Below, one piece after another: positions 36,672 through 43,737 of a DNA stretch of 64,000 nt. Numbering within the stretch: the stretch's first letter is position 1; each line of letters begins with the position of its first letter. This DNA is from Cohnella sp. OV330. GTDB taxonomy: Bacteria > Bacillota > Bacilli > Paenibacillales > Paenibacillaceae. A program made the position numbers and the translations under genes. The notes beneath the pieces are model-generated. The model was not told the DNA's origin, ran no database searches, and saw only the letters and a list, made by a program, of their open reading frames with translations. The stretch covers positions 248,001 through 312,000 of the forward strand of contig NZ_FOKE01000004.1 of assembly GCF_900112065.1 (NCBI RefSeq). The letters are read 5' to 3'.

Positions 36672-36701
36672 CCATGCACCTCGGCCATCTCAAAAATCTG
36701 G

Positions 36702-36733
36702 AAAAGGGCCTGACCATGCCGGTCAGGCCCTTT
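36702..36733 (-). terminator. Intrinsic terminator after qcrC
   Basis: AGGGCCTGACC and GGTCAGGCCCT form an 11-base stem; on the minus strand TTTTCC follows. It separates the qcr operon from the ypjA gene. Confidence 0.8.
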
Positions 36734-36744
36734 GATCGTATGTC

Positions 36745-37614
36745 TTATTCGGTTGCGGCCTTCTGCTTCGCCAGCCAAGTCGCGACCTTGTCGATCTCTT
36801 CGTCGGACAGCGTACCCTTAAAGGCAGGCATGCCGTCTTTACCGTTGGTAACGATCTCTTTGATCTGATCGTGGTTCAGCGTATCGCCGATCCCCGCCAG
36901 CATCGGGCCGACCTGACCTTGAAGCTCGGTGCCGTGGCATGCGATGCACTGCGCCTTCATCGTGACGGAAAACGCTTCGTCCTCCGGCGCGACCAGCGCC
37001 GGTACCTTCTCCTTGCCGTAAATGAAGCGGCCCTTGCCTTCTGCGATCTGCTCTTCGGACTTCATCTCCCGCTCAATATGCTCGGGGATGGTGCCGTTCG
37101 CTTCAAGCTCTTTCGTATAGTGATGCCACGACACCCAAGTCAGGTAGACGCTGGCGATCAACGTGACGAACATGAGCGCAGAGGCGATCGGCCGCCGATA
37201 GAAGCGGCGCTCCTTGCCCGTATCGAGGAACGGAGCGAGGAACAGGGCGCCGAACATGATCGCCGGGATGCCGATCGTACCGAGCACGATGTAGTTCTCG
37301 GACGTGTACGGGTACTTCAGCAGCTGATAAATGAAAAGGAAGTACCAGTCCGGCATCGGGATGAACGCGCCGTTAAGCGGGTTCGCCGGATAGCCGAGCG
37401 GAGCGGGCTCCGCGATCGTCAGCGTCAGGAAGCCTACGAGCACGACGACGCCCGCCATCCATTCCTTCAGCAGGAAGTTCGGAATGAACGCTTCGGACTT
37501 GCCGGGAAACGCCGTGTAGTCCGGCGGAGCCGGCTTGTCCGGGTGCGGCTTGCGAATGCGCGAGTCGCCTACGAATACGATCTTCTCGTTAGAATTGCCT
37601 TTACCATGTGCCAA
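36745..37614 (-). CDS. qcrC: Menaquinol:cytochrome c reductase cytochrome b/c subunit
   Basis: A 289-residue fusion typical of Bacilli: an N-terminal part equal to subunit IV of the b6f complex with three membrane helices (PMPDWYFLFIYQLLKYP is diagnostic) and a C-terminal cytochrome c domain with heme motif CIACH and an axial Met in GKDGMPAFKG. It passes electrons from the Rieske centre to cytochrome c or oxidases. It is last in qcrABC and is followed by a terminator. Confidence 0.95.
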   Translation of the reverse strand: MAHGKGNSNEKIVFVGDSRIRKPHPDKPAPPDYTAFPGKSEAFIPNFLLKEWMAGVVVLVGFLTLTIAEPAPLGYPANPLNGAFIPMPDWYFLFIYQLLKYPYTSENYIVLGTIGIPAIMFGALFLAPFLDTGKERRFYRRPIASALMFVTLIASVYLTWVSWHHYTKELEANGTIPEHIEREMKSEEQIAEGKGRFIYGKEKVPALVAPEDEAFSVTMKAQCIACHGTELQGQVGPMLAGIGDTLNHDQIKEIVTNGKDGMPAFKGTLSDEEIDKVATWLAKQKAATE

Positions 37615-37633
37615 TGCTTGCCACTCCTCTCTC

Positions 37634-38305
37634 TTACAGCGGCCCGGAAATGCCCTGTTTGCGAATCATGAAGAAGTGTGCGGCAAGCAGCGTGAGCAGC
37701 ACGCCGGGCAGGAAGAACACGTGAATCGCGAAGAATCGAGTCAGCGTCTGCGCGCCGACGATCGTGCCGCCGGCCAGCAACTCCTTGATATATCCGCCGA
37801 TCCACGGGACCGAACCCGCAATCTCCATGCCTACCTTGGTTGCAAAGTATGCTTTGTTGTCCCACGGAAGCAGGTAACCGGTGAAGCCCAGTCCCAGCAT
37901 GACGAAGAAAATCAGCATTCCCACGACCCAGTTCATCTCGCGCGGCGCCTTGTAGGAGCCGGTAAAGAAGACCCGAAGCGTATGTAGGAACATCATGACG
38001 ATAACGAGGCTGGCGCCCCAGTGGTGCATGCCCCGGACGATAACGCCGAAGGCGACTTGGTGCTGCAGATAGTCGACGCTGTAATACGCGTTGATGATAT
38101 CCGGCACGTAATACATCGTTAGAAACATCCCCGAGAGGATCTGGATGACGGTAATAAAGAACGTCAGTCCGCCGAAGCAATATACGAACGCGGAGAAATG
38201 GTGAGCCGGGTTAACGTGCTCAGGCACCTCGTGGTCCGCGATATCTCTCCACATCGGCGTAACGTCGAGACGTTCGTCAATCCAGTTATACATGCCTTTA
38301 AACAT
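37634..38305 (-). CDS. qcrB: Menaquinol:cytochrome c reductase cytochrome b subunit
   Basis: A 223-residue cytochrome b6-type protein with four membrane helices and two pairs of heme histidines, seen in VRGMHHWGASLVIVMMFLHTLRVF and AHHFSAFVYCFGG (both shortened). It oxidises menaquinol. The Cys in FVYCFGGLT near the first helix fits the covalent heme ci position described in b6-type proteins. It lies 18 bases after qcrA and 19 before qcrC. Confidence 0.95.
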   Translation of the reverse strand: MFKGMYNWIDERLDVTPMWRDIADHEVPEHVNPAHHFSAFVYCFGGLTFFITVIQILSGMFLTMYYVPDIINAYYSVDYLQHQVAFGVIVRGMHHWGASLVIVMMFLHTLRVFFTGSYKAPREMNWVVGMLIFFVMLGLGFTGYLLPWDNKAYFATKVGMEIAGSVPWIGGYIKELLAGGTIVGAQTLTRFFAIHVFFLPGVLLTLLAAHFFMIRKQGISGPL

Positions 38306-38323
38306 GGACGAGACGCCCTCCTT

Positions 38324-38857
38324 CTATACCCGTGTGTTCGATTCCAGCGGTCCGAGATATACCCAGCCTTTATCGATCTTTACTTGGTATTCGTCAAGCG
38401 GCTTCGGCGCCACCTTGAGATTTTTGCCGTCTTTCGTGTATCTTGCACCGTGGCAAGGGCAGTGATACAGGTTCGGAGCTTCTTCGCCGCTCCAGCTGAT
38501 CGTGCATCCCAGGTGCTTGCATACCGGGGACAATGCGAAAATCTTGCCGCTGTCGTCCTTCGCTACGAAAGCTTGGAGCTTCGGGTCGCTCTCGTACCAC
38601 CCGTCGACCTGGTGAACCTTGAAGTCGATACTCTTCGGCTCCTTGGTCACGTCCTTCTCCTCGATGGCCTTAACGAAAGCGGTCTCAGCCTTCTTCTGCA
38701 GAAGCGGGTCTACAGCGAAGCGCAACATCGGCAAGATTGCGCCGCCCGCCATGAATGCCGTGGCTCCGCCGAGCGTATAAGATAGAAATTGACGTCTTGT
38801 CATTTCATTGCGCTTGATCGGCTTATGCGAGGTTTCATGCTGCTGATTGTGGTCCAT
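38324..38857 (-). CDS. qcrA: Rieske iron-sulfur subunit of menaquinol:cytochrome c reductase
   Basis: A 177-residue protein with a Tat-like N-terminus (MTRRQFLSYTLGGATAFMAGG around residues 19-39, shortened) that doubles as membrane anchor, and a C-terminal Rieske domain with CKHLGC and CPCHG carrying the 2Fe-2S ligands. GGGGGT lies 7 bases before the ATG. First gene of qcrABC, with a TTGACG/TATTAT promoter upstream. Confidence 0.95.
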   Translation of the reverse strand: MDHNQQHETSHKPIKRNEMTRRQFLSYTLGGATAFMAGGAILPMLRFAVDPLLQKKAETAFVKAIEEKDVTKEPKSIDFKVHQVDGWYESDPKLQAFVAKDDSGKIFALSPVCKHLGCTISWSGEEAPNLYHCPCHGARYTKDGKNLKVAPKPLDEYQVKIDKGWVYLGPLESNTRV

Positions 38858-38930
38858 TTTTTCTACCCCCTTTGCCCACCAAAATCGCGTCCGATACGGA
38901 CTTTCACCTTTTGTTCACAAGGACATACCT

Positions 38931-38959
38931 ATAATATCCCACGTGTCAAAGAGCGTCAA
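38931..38959 (-). promoter_or_regulatory. Promoter of qcrABC
   Basis: TTGACG (38959-38954) and TATTAT (38936-38931) are 17 bases apart on the minus strand. Further upstream near 39006-39030 AAATGT and ACATTT form an inverted repeat with a 12-base gap that might bind a respiratory regulator. Confidence 0.65.
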
Positions 38960-39100
38960 GAATGCCCGTTCCCGATTTGGACACATCTCGGTTTTGCGCG
39001 AACTAAAATGTTGTCATTTTGTCACATTTAACCGAGGGCGAACATGCTTTTGTTATGCCCCGTTCCATCGATCCTATACAGACCGCGGCCCGGACTCGCC

Positions 39101-39523
39101 TCACGCCTGCGGCGAACGTTTCCACATTTCCGACACGCTTCGCCTCAGCGTTTCCGCGTCCGGGACGCTCTCTTCGCCAGTCGGACTGGCGAATAGATCC
39201 GCCGACGGCACGCGCGTCGCGTCCCAGCCGGGCTTGCCGGACACGACGACGACGAATTTGAAGCCGCCCGATTTGAGCCGGGTACACAGCGCGTCGAGCG
39301 ACGCTTCGTCGCCCGGACCTATGTAATGATGGGCCGGATAGGTGACCGTCCTGCCCTTGAACGCCGACTCGATCGGCGCCAGCCAGTCCCCCGCCGTGCC
39401 GACGAGTTCGGCCGCGGACGGAGGCGCCTCGCCGCCGAGCAGTCCCGTTACGGGCAGCAGCGCGGTGTCCAGATAAGGCTGCAGGTCGCCCCAGTTGTCT
39501 TCGTCAAATTCGCTGAATCTCAT
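39101..39523 (-). CDS. YpiF-like protein (DUF2487)
   Basis: A 140-residue soluble protein with FDEDNWGDLQPYLDTALLPVTGL and KGRTVTYPAHHY segments (the first shortened) typical of DUF2487. In B. subtilis ypiF lies next to qcrA and ypiB, as here. No catalytic motif is evident and the function is unknown. The gap of about 240 bases to qcrA holds the qcr promoter and no other gene that I can support. Confidence 0.75.
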   Translation of the reverse strand: MRFSEFDEDNWGDLQPYLDTALLPVTGLLGGEAPPSAAELVGTAGDWLAPIESAFKGRTVTYPAHHYIGPGDEASLDALCTRLKSGGFKFVVVVSGKPGWDATRVPSADLFASPTGEESVPDAETLRRSVSEMWKRSPQA

Positions 39524-39613
39524 CGCTTCGACTTCCTTCCTTTCCGTATGCTTCCTCTATCCTACCCGATTCGGGCGCGCTTGCAAGCCATTTTTAATCC
39601 GTTTGCCGGCCAG

Positions 39614-39648
39614 CAAAAAAAGGCTCGTCCCGGCGCGCGGGCGAGCCT
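39614..39648 (-). terminator. Intrinsic terminator after the IDEAL-domain gene
   Basis: GGCTCG and CGAGCC arms with a GC-rich inner stem precede a seven-T run on the minus strand, 22 bases past the stop codon. Confidence 0.85.
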
Positions 39649-39669
39649 GCGTGATAAACGGGGCCGCTC

Positions 39670-39849
39670 CTAATGGAGGATGGCCTTGAGCTCTTCGGTC
39701 AACCGCAGGAACGATTCGGAATCTCCTTCTTCGAGCGCGTGGTCGATCTCGCCGTATAACTGCTCCTTGCGGTATTTGCGCAGCGCCTCGTCAAGCGTCA
39801 TCTCGGCCGCGAGGCCGAGCATCGTCTCGTATGCGATTCTAATGTCCAT
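39670..39849 (-). CDS. Small IDEAL-domain protein (YpiB C-terminal-like)
   Basis: A 59-residue protein consisting almost only of the IDEAL domain: GEIDHALEEGDSESFLRLTEEL. In B. subtilis YpiB this domain follows a larger UPF0302 domain; here it stands alone. The start at 39849 has AGGAGGG 6 bases upstream; a longer frame to 39927 has an arginine-rich lead and no ribosome site. It is next to ypiF, matching synteny. Probably a small protein-binding module. Confidence 0.75.
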   Translation of the reverse strand: MDIRIAYETMLGLAAEMTLDEALRKYRKEQLYGEIDHALEEGDSESFLRLTEELKAILH

Positions 39850-39904
39850 GGGTTGCCCTCCTGATCGTTCGCGAGTCTTCCGGCGTTTACCGTATGCCTC
39901 GCGC

Positions 39905-40009
39905 TTATTTAGCGGCCTCAGCCGCATCGTGATTGGCCGACCTTCGCTTCCGTTCCAAATCCAGCTCCTTCAAAACGCGCACGAACGGCAGGAATCCGTC
40001 CGTTGTCAA
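39905..40009 (-). CDS. Candidate 34-residue protein coupled to the upstream gene
   Basis: A short frame starts with TTG at 40009, overlapping the stop codon of the 420-residue gene as TTGA, and ends with TAA at 39905. The product has a VRVLKELDLERKRR basic helix and an Ala-rich end. Codon third positions are fairly GC-rich, as in real genes here. No clear Shine-Dalgarno precedes it, so it would depend on coupling. It could equally be untranslated sequence. Confidence 0.3.
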   Translation of the reverse strand: MTTDGFLPFVRVLKELDLERKRRSANHDAAEAAK

Positions 40010-41268
40010 ACTGCGCCGTACGACCAAGGCAGCGAATCCTCGAATCCGATCTCGCTTCCGGCGACGAGCACGACGCCCTGCGGCGTCATCGTTACGACCG
40101 CTTCCCCTTCCGCCGTCTCTCCGAGCCTCAGCAGCCCCAGGTGAAGCATCATCGCCAAGGTGCGTTGTTCGAACACGCTTTTTTCCGTGTCGTAATAGTA
40201 GGGCTTCACGAGCGGCAGCAGCGTGGCGCCGAGCGAAGCGACGGTTACCCACGAATGCCTGGACAGCCGCATGACCCATTGCGCCAGCGCCTGCAGATTC
40301 GGGACGGGCAGCTTGTAGAGCCTCAGCCAGAACCGGTACAAATCCGCGGGATCGCAAGACGTATTGCCGTCCGCCATCTCCCGCCCCCGCTCCGAGAGCC
40401 GTAGCTCGCCCTCCTCTTCAAGAAGCAAGCCGGAATAGTAGGCATAGTCGTAGAGCAAGGAGAAGCGTTCCGGATATTCCTTGAAGCGCCGGCCGTACCC
40501 GAAGCGGAATGCGGTCTTCGCAGGCGCCTGCTCCAACACCGAGAACGTGTCCAGCAGTTGCTGCAGCTGCCTCTTATAGAGGTAGCCCTCGGCGGTGAGC
40601 GGCGTATCGTGGTCTCGGACGAACTTGAGCATCCGGACAAGGTCTCCGGCCATCATGCCCCGCTCGTCGCGGTACGCCGGCGGTTCGTCGCGAAGCGCGA
40701 TGCCCCCGCGAAACTGGTCTTCGATCGCATCGCACAACTTTTTTTTCACGTCCTCCGGCACATGGAACAAATACCGCGTCTGCTGCGTGATGCCTCCGAA
40801 AAGCCAGCCGTAGCGCTTGAACCTCGCGATCGCGCTTCTTCGTTCGTCAACCGGGCTTTTCGGTTCCTCCGGCGGCTTTGCTTTTTTCCGGCTGCCCGAA
40901 GCCGCGCGATTAGAGGCCGGGCCGTTGCCGTTGGCAACGCCGCTCGTTTTAGCCGCGCCGATCTGCGCCTGCTGCTTGGCATCGGCCGCCTGCGGAGGCG
41001 CCGGATCGGCCGCGAGCGCGGCTCTAGCCGTCAAGTCCTCCAGACTGTAGGCCGCCCGCTTTTCGAAAAGAAGGGAGTTCAAAAACCGGAGATCGCCGAG
41101 ACTCATCTCTTCGACGCGCCGCGCCAGCACTTCGCGCCGCTGCACGGCGCTCAAGATCGATTGGATCAGCTCGTTTTTGGAATGGCTGCTGCATTCGCAT
41201 TGATAGACTTCCGCGATGCCGGACAACTGCGCGATGTCCGCATAACTGAGCATGTCCGCCAGATTCAT
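40006..41268 (-). CDS. Large conserved hypothetical protein, possible helicase-accessory fold
   Basis: A 420-residue soluble protein. Residues 1-80 are helical with SGIAEVYQCECSSHSKNELIQS; 85-145 form an Ala/Lys-rich linker; 145-420 include winged-helix-like stretches such as WVTVASLGATLLPLVKPYYYD and a closing VVTMTPQGVVLVAG. The C-terminal part vaguely recalls the XPB/Ssl2-type accessory domain, but there is no Walker motif and I do not name a family. The start at 41268 follows AGGAGGG by 6 bases. It lies between the IDEAL-domain gene and a phosphatase. Confidence 0.75.
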   Translation of the reverse strand: MNLADMLSYADIAQLSGIAEVYQCECSSHSKNELIQSILSAVQRREVLARRVEEMSLGDLRFLNSLLFEKRAAYSLEDLTARAALAADPAPPQAADAKQQAQIGAAKTSGVANGNGPASNRAASGSRKKAKPPEEPKSPVDERRSAIARFKRYGWLFGGITQQTRYLFHVPEDVKKKLCDAIEDQFRGGIALRDEPPAYRDERGMMAGDLVRMLKFVRDHDTPLTAEGYLYKRQLQQLLDTFSVLEQAPAKTAFRFGYGRRFKEYPERFSLLYDYAYYSGLLLEEEGELRLSERGREMADGNTSCDPADLYRFWLRLYKLPVPNLQALAQWVMRLSRHSWVTVASLGATLLPLVKPYYYDTEKSVFEQRTLAMMLHLGLLRLGETAEGEAVVTMTPQGVVLVAGSEIGFEDSLPWSYGAV

Positions 41269-41352
41269 CGGGATCCCTCCTAAACCGCTGATAGGAGCAG
41301 TATCGTCGCGATACCCCGCATTTAAACGTGCGCGGCTTCCTGCTAGCCCGCG

Positions 41353-41385
41353 CAAAAAAAGCCGACCGGGATCTGCCGGTCGGCT
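41353..41385 (-). terminator. Intrinsic terminator after the histidine phosphatase
   Basis: GCCGACCGG and CCGGTCGGC arms followed by seven T on the minus strand. Confidence 0.85.
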
Positions 41386-41498
41386 TCAATCATATAGATA
41401 AGGGCTTTGCGACACATCGACATCTTCGCGAGCAGCAGTCAAGTCTTCCAACCGAATCTAGCAAGGACATGCGCGAGGGAGGCCGCGCGAAAAGCGGT

Positions 41499-42089
41499 TC
41501 ACGCCATCCCCAGGTGCGCCGTACAATTGTGCAGCGTGGGCACCCAGCCGCCGTCTTCGCGCTCCAAAATCGTCAGAGACAAGTTCGCGATTCGGCTGTC
41601 GTCAACGCCGCTGTCGAGCGCCTGCAGCAATTGCGCCAAAAAGCTGCCGTGCGTCACGACCAGCCAGCTCTCGCCCGGATGTCGCGAGGTGAACGCCTCT
41701 ACGAAAGCCAAGCCTCTGGCTTTCACTTGCGTATCCGACTCCTGGCCGGGAACCCGTCCGCGCCAATCGGCGCCCCACCTCGCCACCCGCTCGTCCTCCG
41801 TCGTGCCCTCCGCTTCGCCGAAGCTTCGTTCACGCAGCATGGCGTCGCTGACGAGCGGCAGCTCCAGCCGCTCCGCGATCAGTTCCGCCGTCCGCCTCGC
41901 GCGCATCAGATCGCTGCTGACGATGCCGTCCCAGGTCGCCGGCTCCCGGCGAAGCCTGTCCGCCAGCAGAAGCGCTTGACGTTCGCCCTCCGCGCTCAGC
42001 GGAATGTCCGTTGCGCCTTGTATCCGGCCGGCTATATTCCAAGCGGTGACGCCGTGTCTTACCAAACCTAGTTTCATTCTGCCGCTCAT
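41499..42089 (-). CDS. Histidine phosphatase family protein (phosphoglycerate mutase-like)
   Basis: A 196-residue protein with the catalytic LVRHGVTAWN motif, the second histidine in VVTHGSFLAQLL and the acid residue in RERSFGEAEG. Substrate unknown; relatives include cobalamin and sugar phosphate phosphatases. The start at 42089 overlaps the anti-sigma stop by ATGA, though an ATG four codons later is also possible. Its coupling to an ECF sigma/anti-sigma pair is not a usual arrangement. Confidence 0.8.
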   Translation of the reverse strand: MSGRMKLGLVRHGVTAWNIAGRIQGATDIPLSAEGERQALLLADRLRREPATWDGIVSSDLMRARRTAELIAERLELPLVSDAMLRERSFGEAEGTTEDERVARWGADWRGRVPGQESDTQVKARGLAFVEAFTSRHPGESWLVVTHGSFLAQLLQALDSGVDDSRIANLSLTILEREDGGWVPTLHNCTAHLGMA

Positions 42090-42685
42090 GCTTTTTTCAA
42101 CCTCGAATACCAATTTACGATGAGAAATGCCGTTAAAATGCCGAGTACCGACAGCATAATCCAATAGCCGGGCATCGCCGGCGACGAATTCAGCACGAAC
42201 GGATCGCTCATGCGGGACACGGGCATATCGATCTGCAGCGCCCCGTGCATGTCGCCCGTGCCGGCCGCTTCCATGATGCTCGCCGACTGCGTCCGGTCCG
42301 CGTGCATGCGGTCGTAAAGCGTGAGCAAAATTCCGCTGCCGCATAACGCCAGTAGACAGGCGACGATCGTGACGACCCTTCGACGGAACGGTCCGGTGAA
42401 CGTGTAAGCCCTGCGCGCAGGCGGCAGCAGCCAGCCGTCCTCTGCGTAAATTCGGCTCATCACGCTGGCGTTTACCGCCTGGGCTGCCTGCGCGGGCACC
42501 GACTCGGACTCTTCGAGCGCAACCTCGCGAATGAGCGCCGCGCTCTCCTCCCACCACCGGAACTCGGCAGCGCAAGCCGGGCAGCCCGCCACGTGCGCGT
42601 CGATCTCGCGCCGCCGCGGATCGCCCTCTTCGAGATCCCAATACGCTTCCATCTGCTGCTGAACGTGTCCGCACGTCAGGGTCAT
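42086..42685 (-). CDS. Zinc-finger anti-sigma factor (RsiW-like)
   Basis: A 199-residue protein with the zf-HC2 zinc motif HVAGCPAC (H-x3-C-x2-C) near residues 31-38, plus CGHVQQQ at the start, and two membrane helices (about 105-123 and 172-192). The N-terminal ZAS domain should hold the ECF sigma inactive until the protein is cleaved. Its start overlaps the sigma gene by four bases. A two-helix topology leaves an outer loop of about 50 residues for sensing. Confidence 0.85.
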   Translation of the reverse strand: MTLTCGHVQQQMEAYWDLEEGDPRRREIDAHVAGCPACAAEFRWWEESAALIREVALEESESVPAQAAQAVNASVMSRIYAEDGWLLPPARRAYTFTGPFRRRVVTIVACLLALCGSGILLTLYDRMHADRTQSASIMEAAGTGDMHGALQIDMPVSRMSDPFVLNSSPAMPGYWIMLSVLGILTAFLIVNWYSRLKKA

Positions 42686-43287
42686 CTTGACTTCAACTCC
42701 TCGTAAACCTTCATCAAGGCCGGCTCAGGCTCGTGAAAGTACTTTTCCAATTGAATCTTCACGCTGGCTCTCGCGCGAAACAGCAGCGACTTGACCGCGC
42801 TTACCGTCTGTCCGAGGATTCCCGCGATCTCCTGGTAATCGAGCCCTTCATACTCTCTTAGCACCAGCGCGGATCGCTGCTTCTCGGGCAGGTTGTTGAT
42901 CGCCTCGCGCACCATCGCCACTTTTTCGTTGCGGAGCAGCGTCTGCTCCGGCGCCGCCTCGTAAGGAGCGAGCGGCACGTAGGTCGTATCGTCGAGCGAC
43001 AAATGGGCCGCCTTTTGCTTGCGAAGCTCGCTCAGCACCGTATTGCGCGAAATCGTATAAAGCCAGGTGGAAAACGAAGCGTCTACCTCCCGAAACGAAT
43101 GCAGGCTCCGATAAGCCTTGTAAAAAGTCTCGGAGCACAGGTCTTCGGCCATCATCTCGAGTTTGGCGCCGCGCAGCATATGATAAATAAAAGACAAGAT
43201 CTTCCTCTGGTACTTGGCCATCAACTCGGAATACAGCTCCGCGTTGCCTTCCTTGATTTCCCGAATCAGTTGAGAATCGGTCATCAT
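42682..43287 (-). CDS. ECF RNA polymerase sigma factor (SigW-like)
   Basis: A 201-residue ECF sigma with region 2 as AEDLCSETFYKAYRSLHSF and FSTWLYTISRNTVLSELRKQK (shortened), and region 4 as LDYQEIAGILGQTVSAVKSLLFRAR. GGAGG lies 10 bases before the first of two consecutive ATGs. It is co-transcribed with a zinc-finger anti-sigma and a phosphatase. The VSAVKSLLFRAR helix differs from SigW and may read a different -35 element. Confidence 0.88.
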   Translation of the reverse strand: MMTDSQLIREIKEGNAELYSELMAKYQRKILSFIYHMLRGAKLEMMAEDLCSETFYKAYRSLHSFREVDASFSTWLYTISRNTVLSELRKQKAAHLSLDDTTYVPLAPYEAAPEQTLLRNEKVAMVREAINNLPEKQRSALVLREYEGLDYQEIAGILGQTVSAVKSLLFRARASVKIQLEKYFHEPEPALMKVYEELKSR

Positions 43288-43333
43288 TTTAACGCGACCT
43301 CCACCTTCCGGGGGACGTCTTCAGCCTGTATAA

Positions 43334-43362
43334 CGTTATACCGGCGTTCGGACATAAAGTTG
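43334..43362 (-). promoter_or_regulatory. Candidate ECF-type autoregulatory promoter
   Basis: On the minus strand GCAACTTT is followed about 16 bases later by CGGTATAA, some 50 bases before the sigma gene. The AAC core and the spacing resemble ECF promoters (for example AAC-N16-CGT), which would fit autoregulation. The match is loose and the coordinates approximate. Confidence 0.35.
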
Positions 43363-43551
43363 CGATTGCAGCCAAAATAATCATGGCATCCCCAGTTTTT
43401 TACATAAGATATCATCATTGTATCATAGTACGCACATGTAAAGAATTAAATTAGCCTTAAAAATTTCTCAATAAGTCGTTTAAACGAGCCCAAACGCGCC
43501 AAACAAAATAAAAACAGATGTATTTAACTTCTTGCGAACGTTAAAAAACAG

Positions 43552-43633
43552 AAAAAAAAACACCGCCACAAAGGGCGGTGCGAATGCAAGAAGCATTCGG
43601 GATTAGGATAGGAGTGGAGAGAAACCATACTGT
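43552..43633 (-). ncRNA. Candidate small RNA of about 80 nt with its own promoter and terminator
   Basis: A perfect sigma-A promoter (43640-43668) predicts a start near 43633. The RNA has a pyrimidine-rich 5' segment complementary to Shine-Dalgarno sequences (CUCUCCACUCCUAUCC), then a UCCC motif, a hairpin CGAATGC/GCATTCG (43599-43581) and a terminator hairpin CACCGCC/GGCGGTG (43580-43561) followed by nine T. No ribosome site precedes its only AUG. The gap between tyrA and the sigma gene thus encodes a separate transcript; its layout is that of Gram-positive C-rich regulatory RNAs. Targets are unknown. Confidence 0.65.
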
Positions 43634-43639
43634 ACTTTT

Positions 43640-43668
43640 ATTATATGTATCCGTTTTCATATTGTCAA
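43640..43668 (-). promoter_or_regulatory. Perfect consensus sigma-A promoter of the candidate small RNA
   Basis: TTGACA (43668-43663), 17 bases, TATAAT (43645-43640): six of six matches at both elements with optimal spacing. It is the best promoter in the window. Confidence 0.9.
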
Positions 43669-43690
43669 TAAGCGTTTTCATTTTTTTATT

Positions 43691-43727
43691 AAAAATAAAA
43701 ACCGCAGGATCTTGTAGGACCCTGCGG
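43691..43727 (-). terminator. Intrinsic terminator after tyrA
   Basis: CCGCAGGGTC and GATCCTGCGG arms followed on the minus strand by TTTTTATTTTT. It isolates the small-RNA promoter from tyrA read-through. Confidence 0.88.
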
Positions 43728-43737
43728 CAATTCGAAG

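Noticed and set aside
38895-38960. Rex operator in the qcrABC promoter
   Set aside because: Only one half-site like TTGTGA is present; the inverted second half is missing.
41269-41352. Promoter for the 420-residue gene
   Set aside because: No pair of -35 and -10 elements at acceptable spacing was convincing.
43545-43620. Short leader peptide gene in the small-RNA region
   Set aside because: An ATG frame can be read through the hairpins but has no Shine-Dalgarno, is Phe-rich from the T run and shows no run of regulatory codons.
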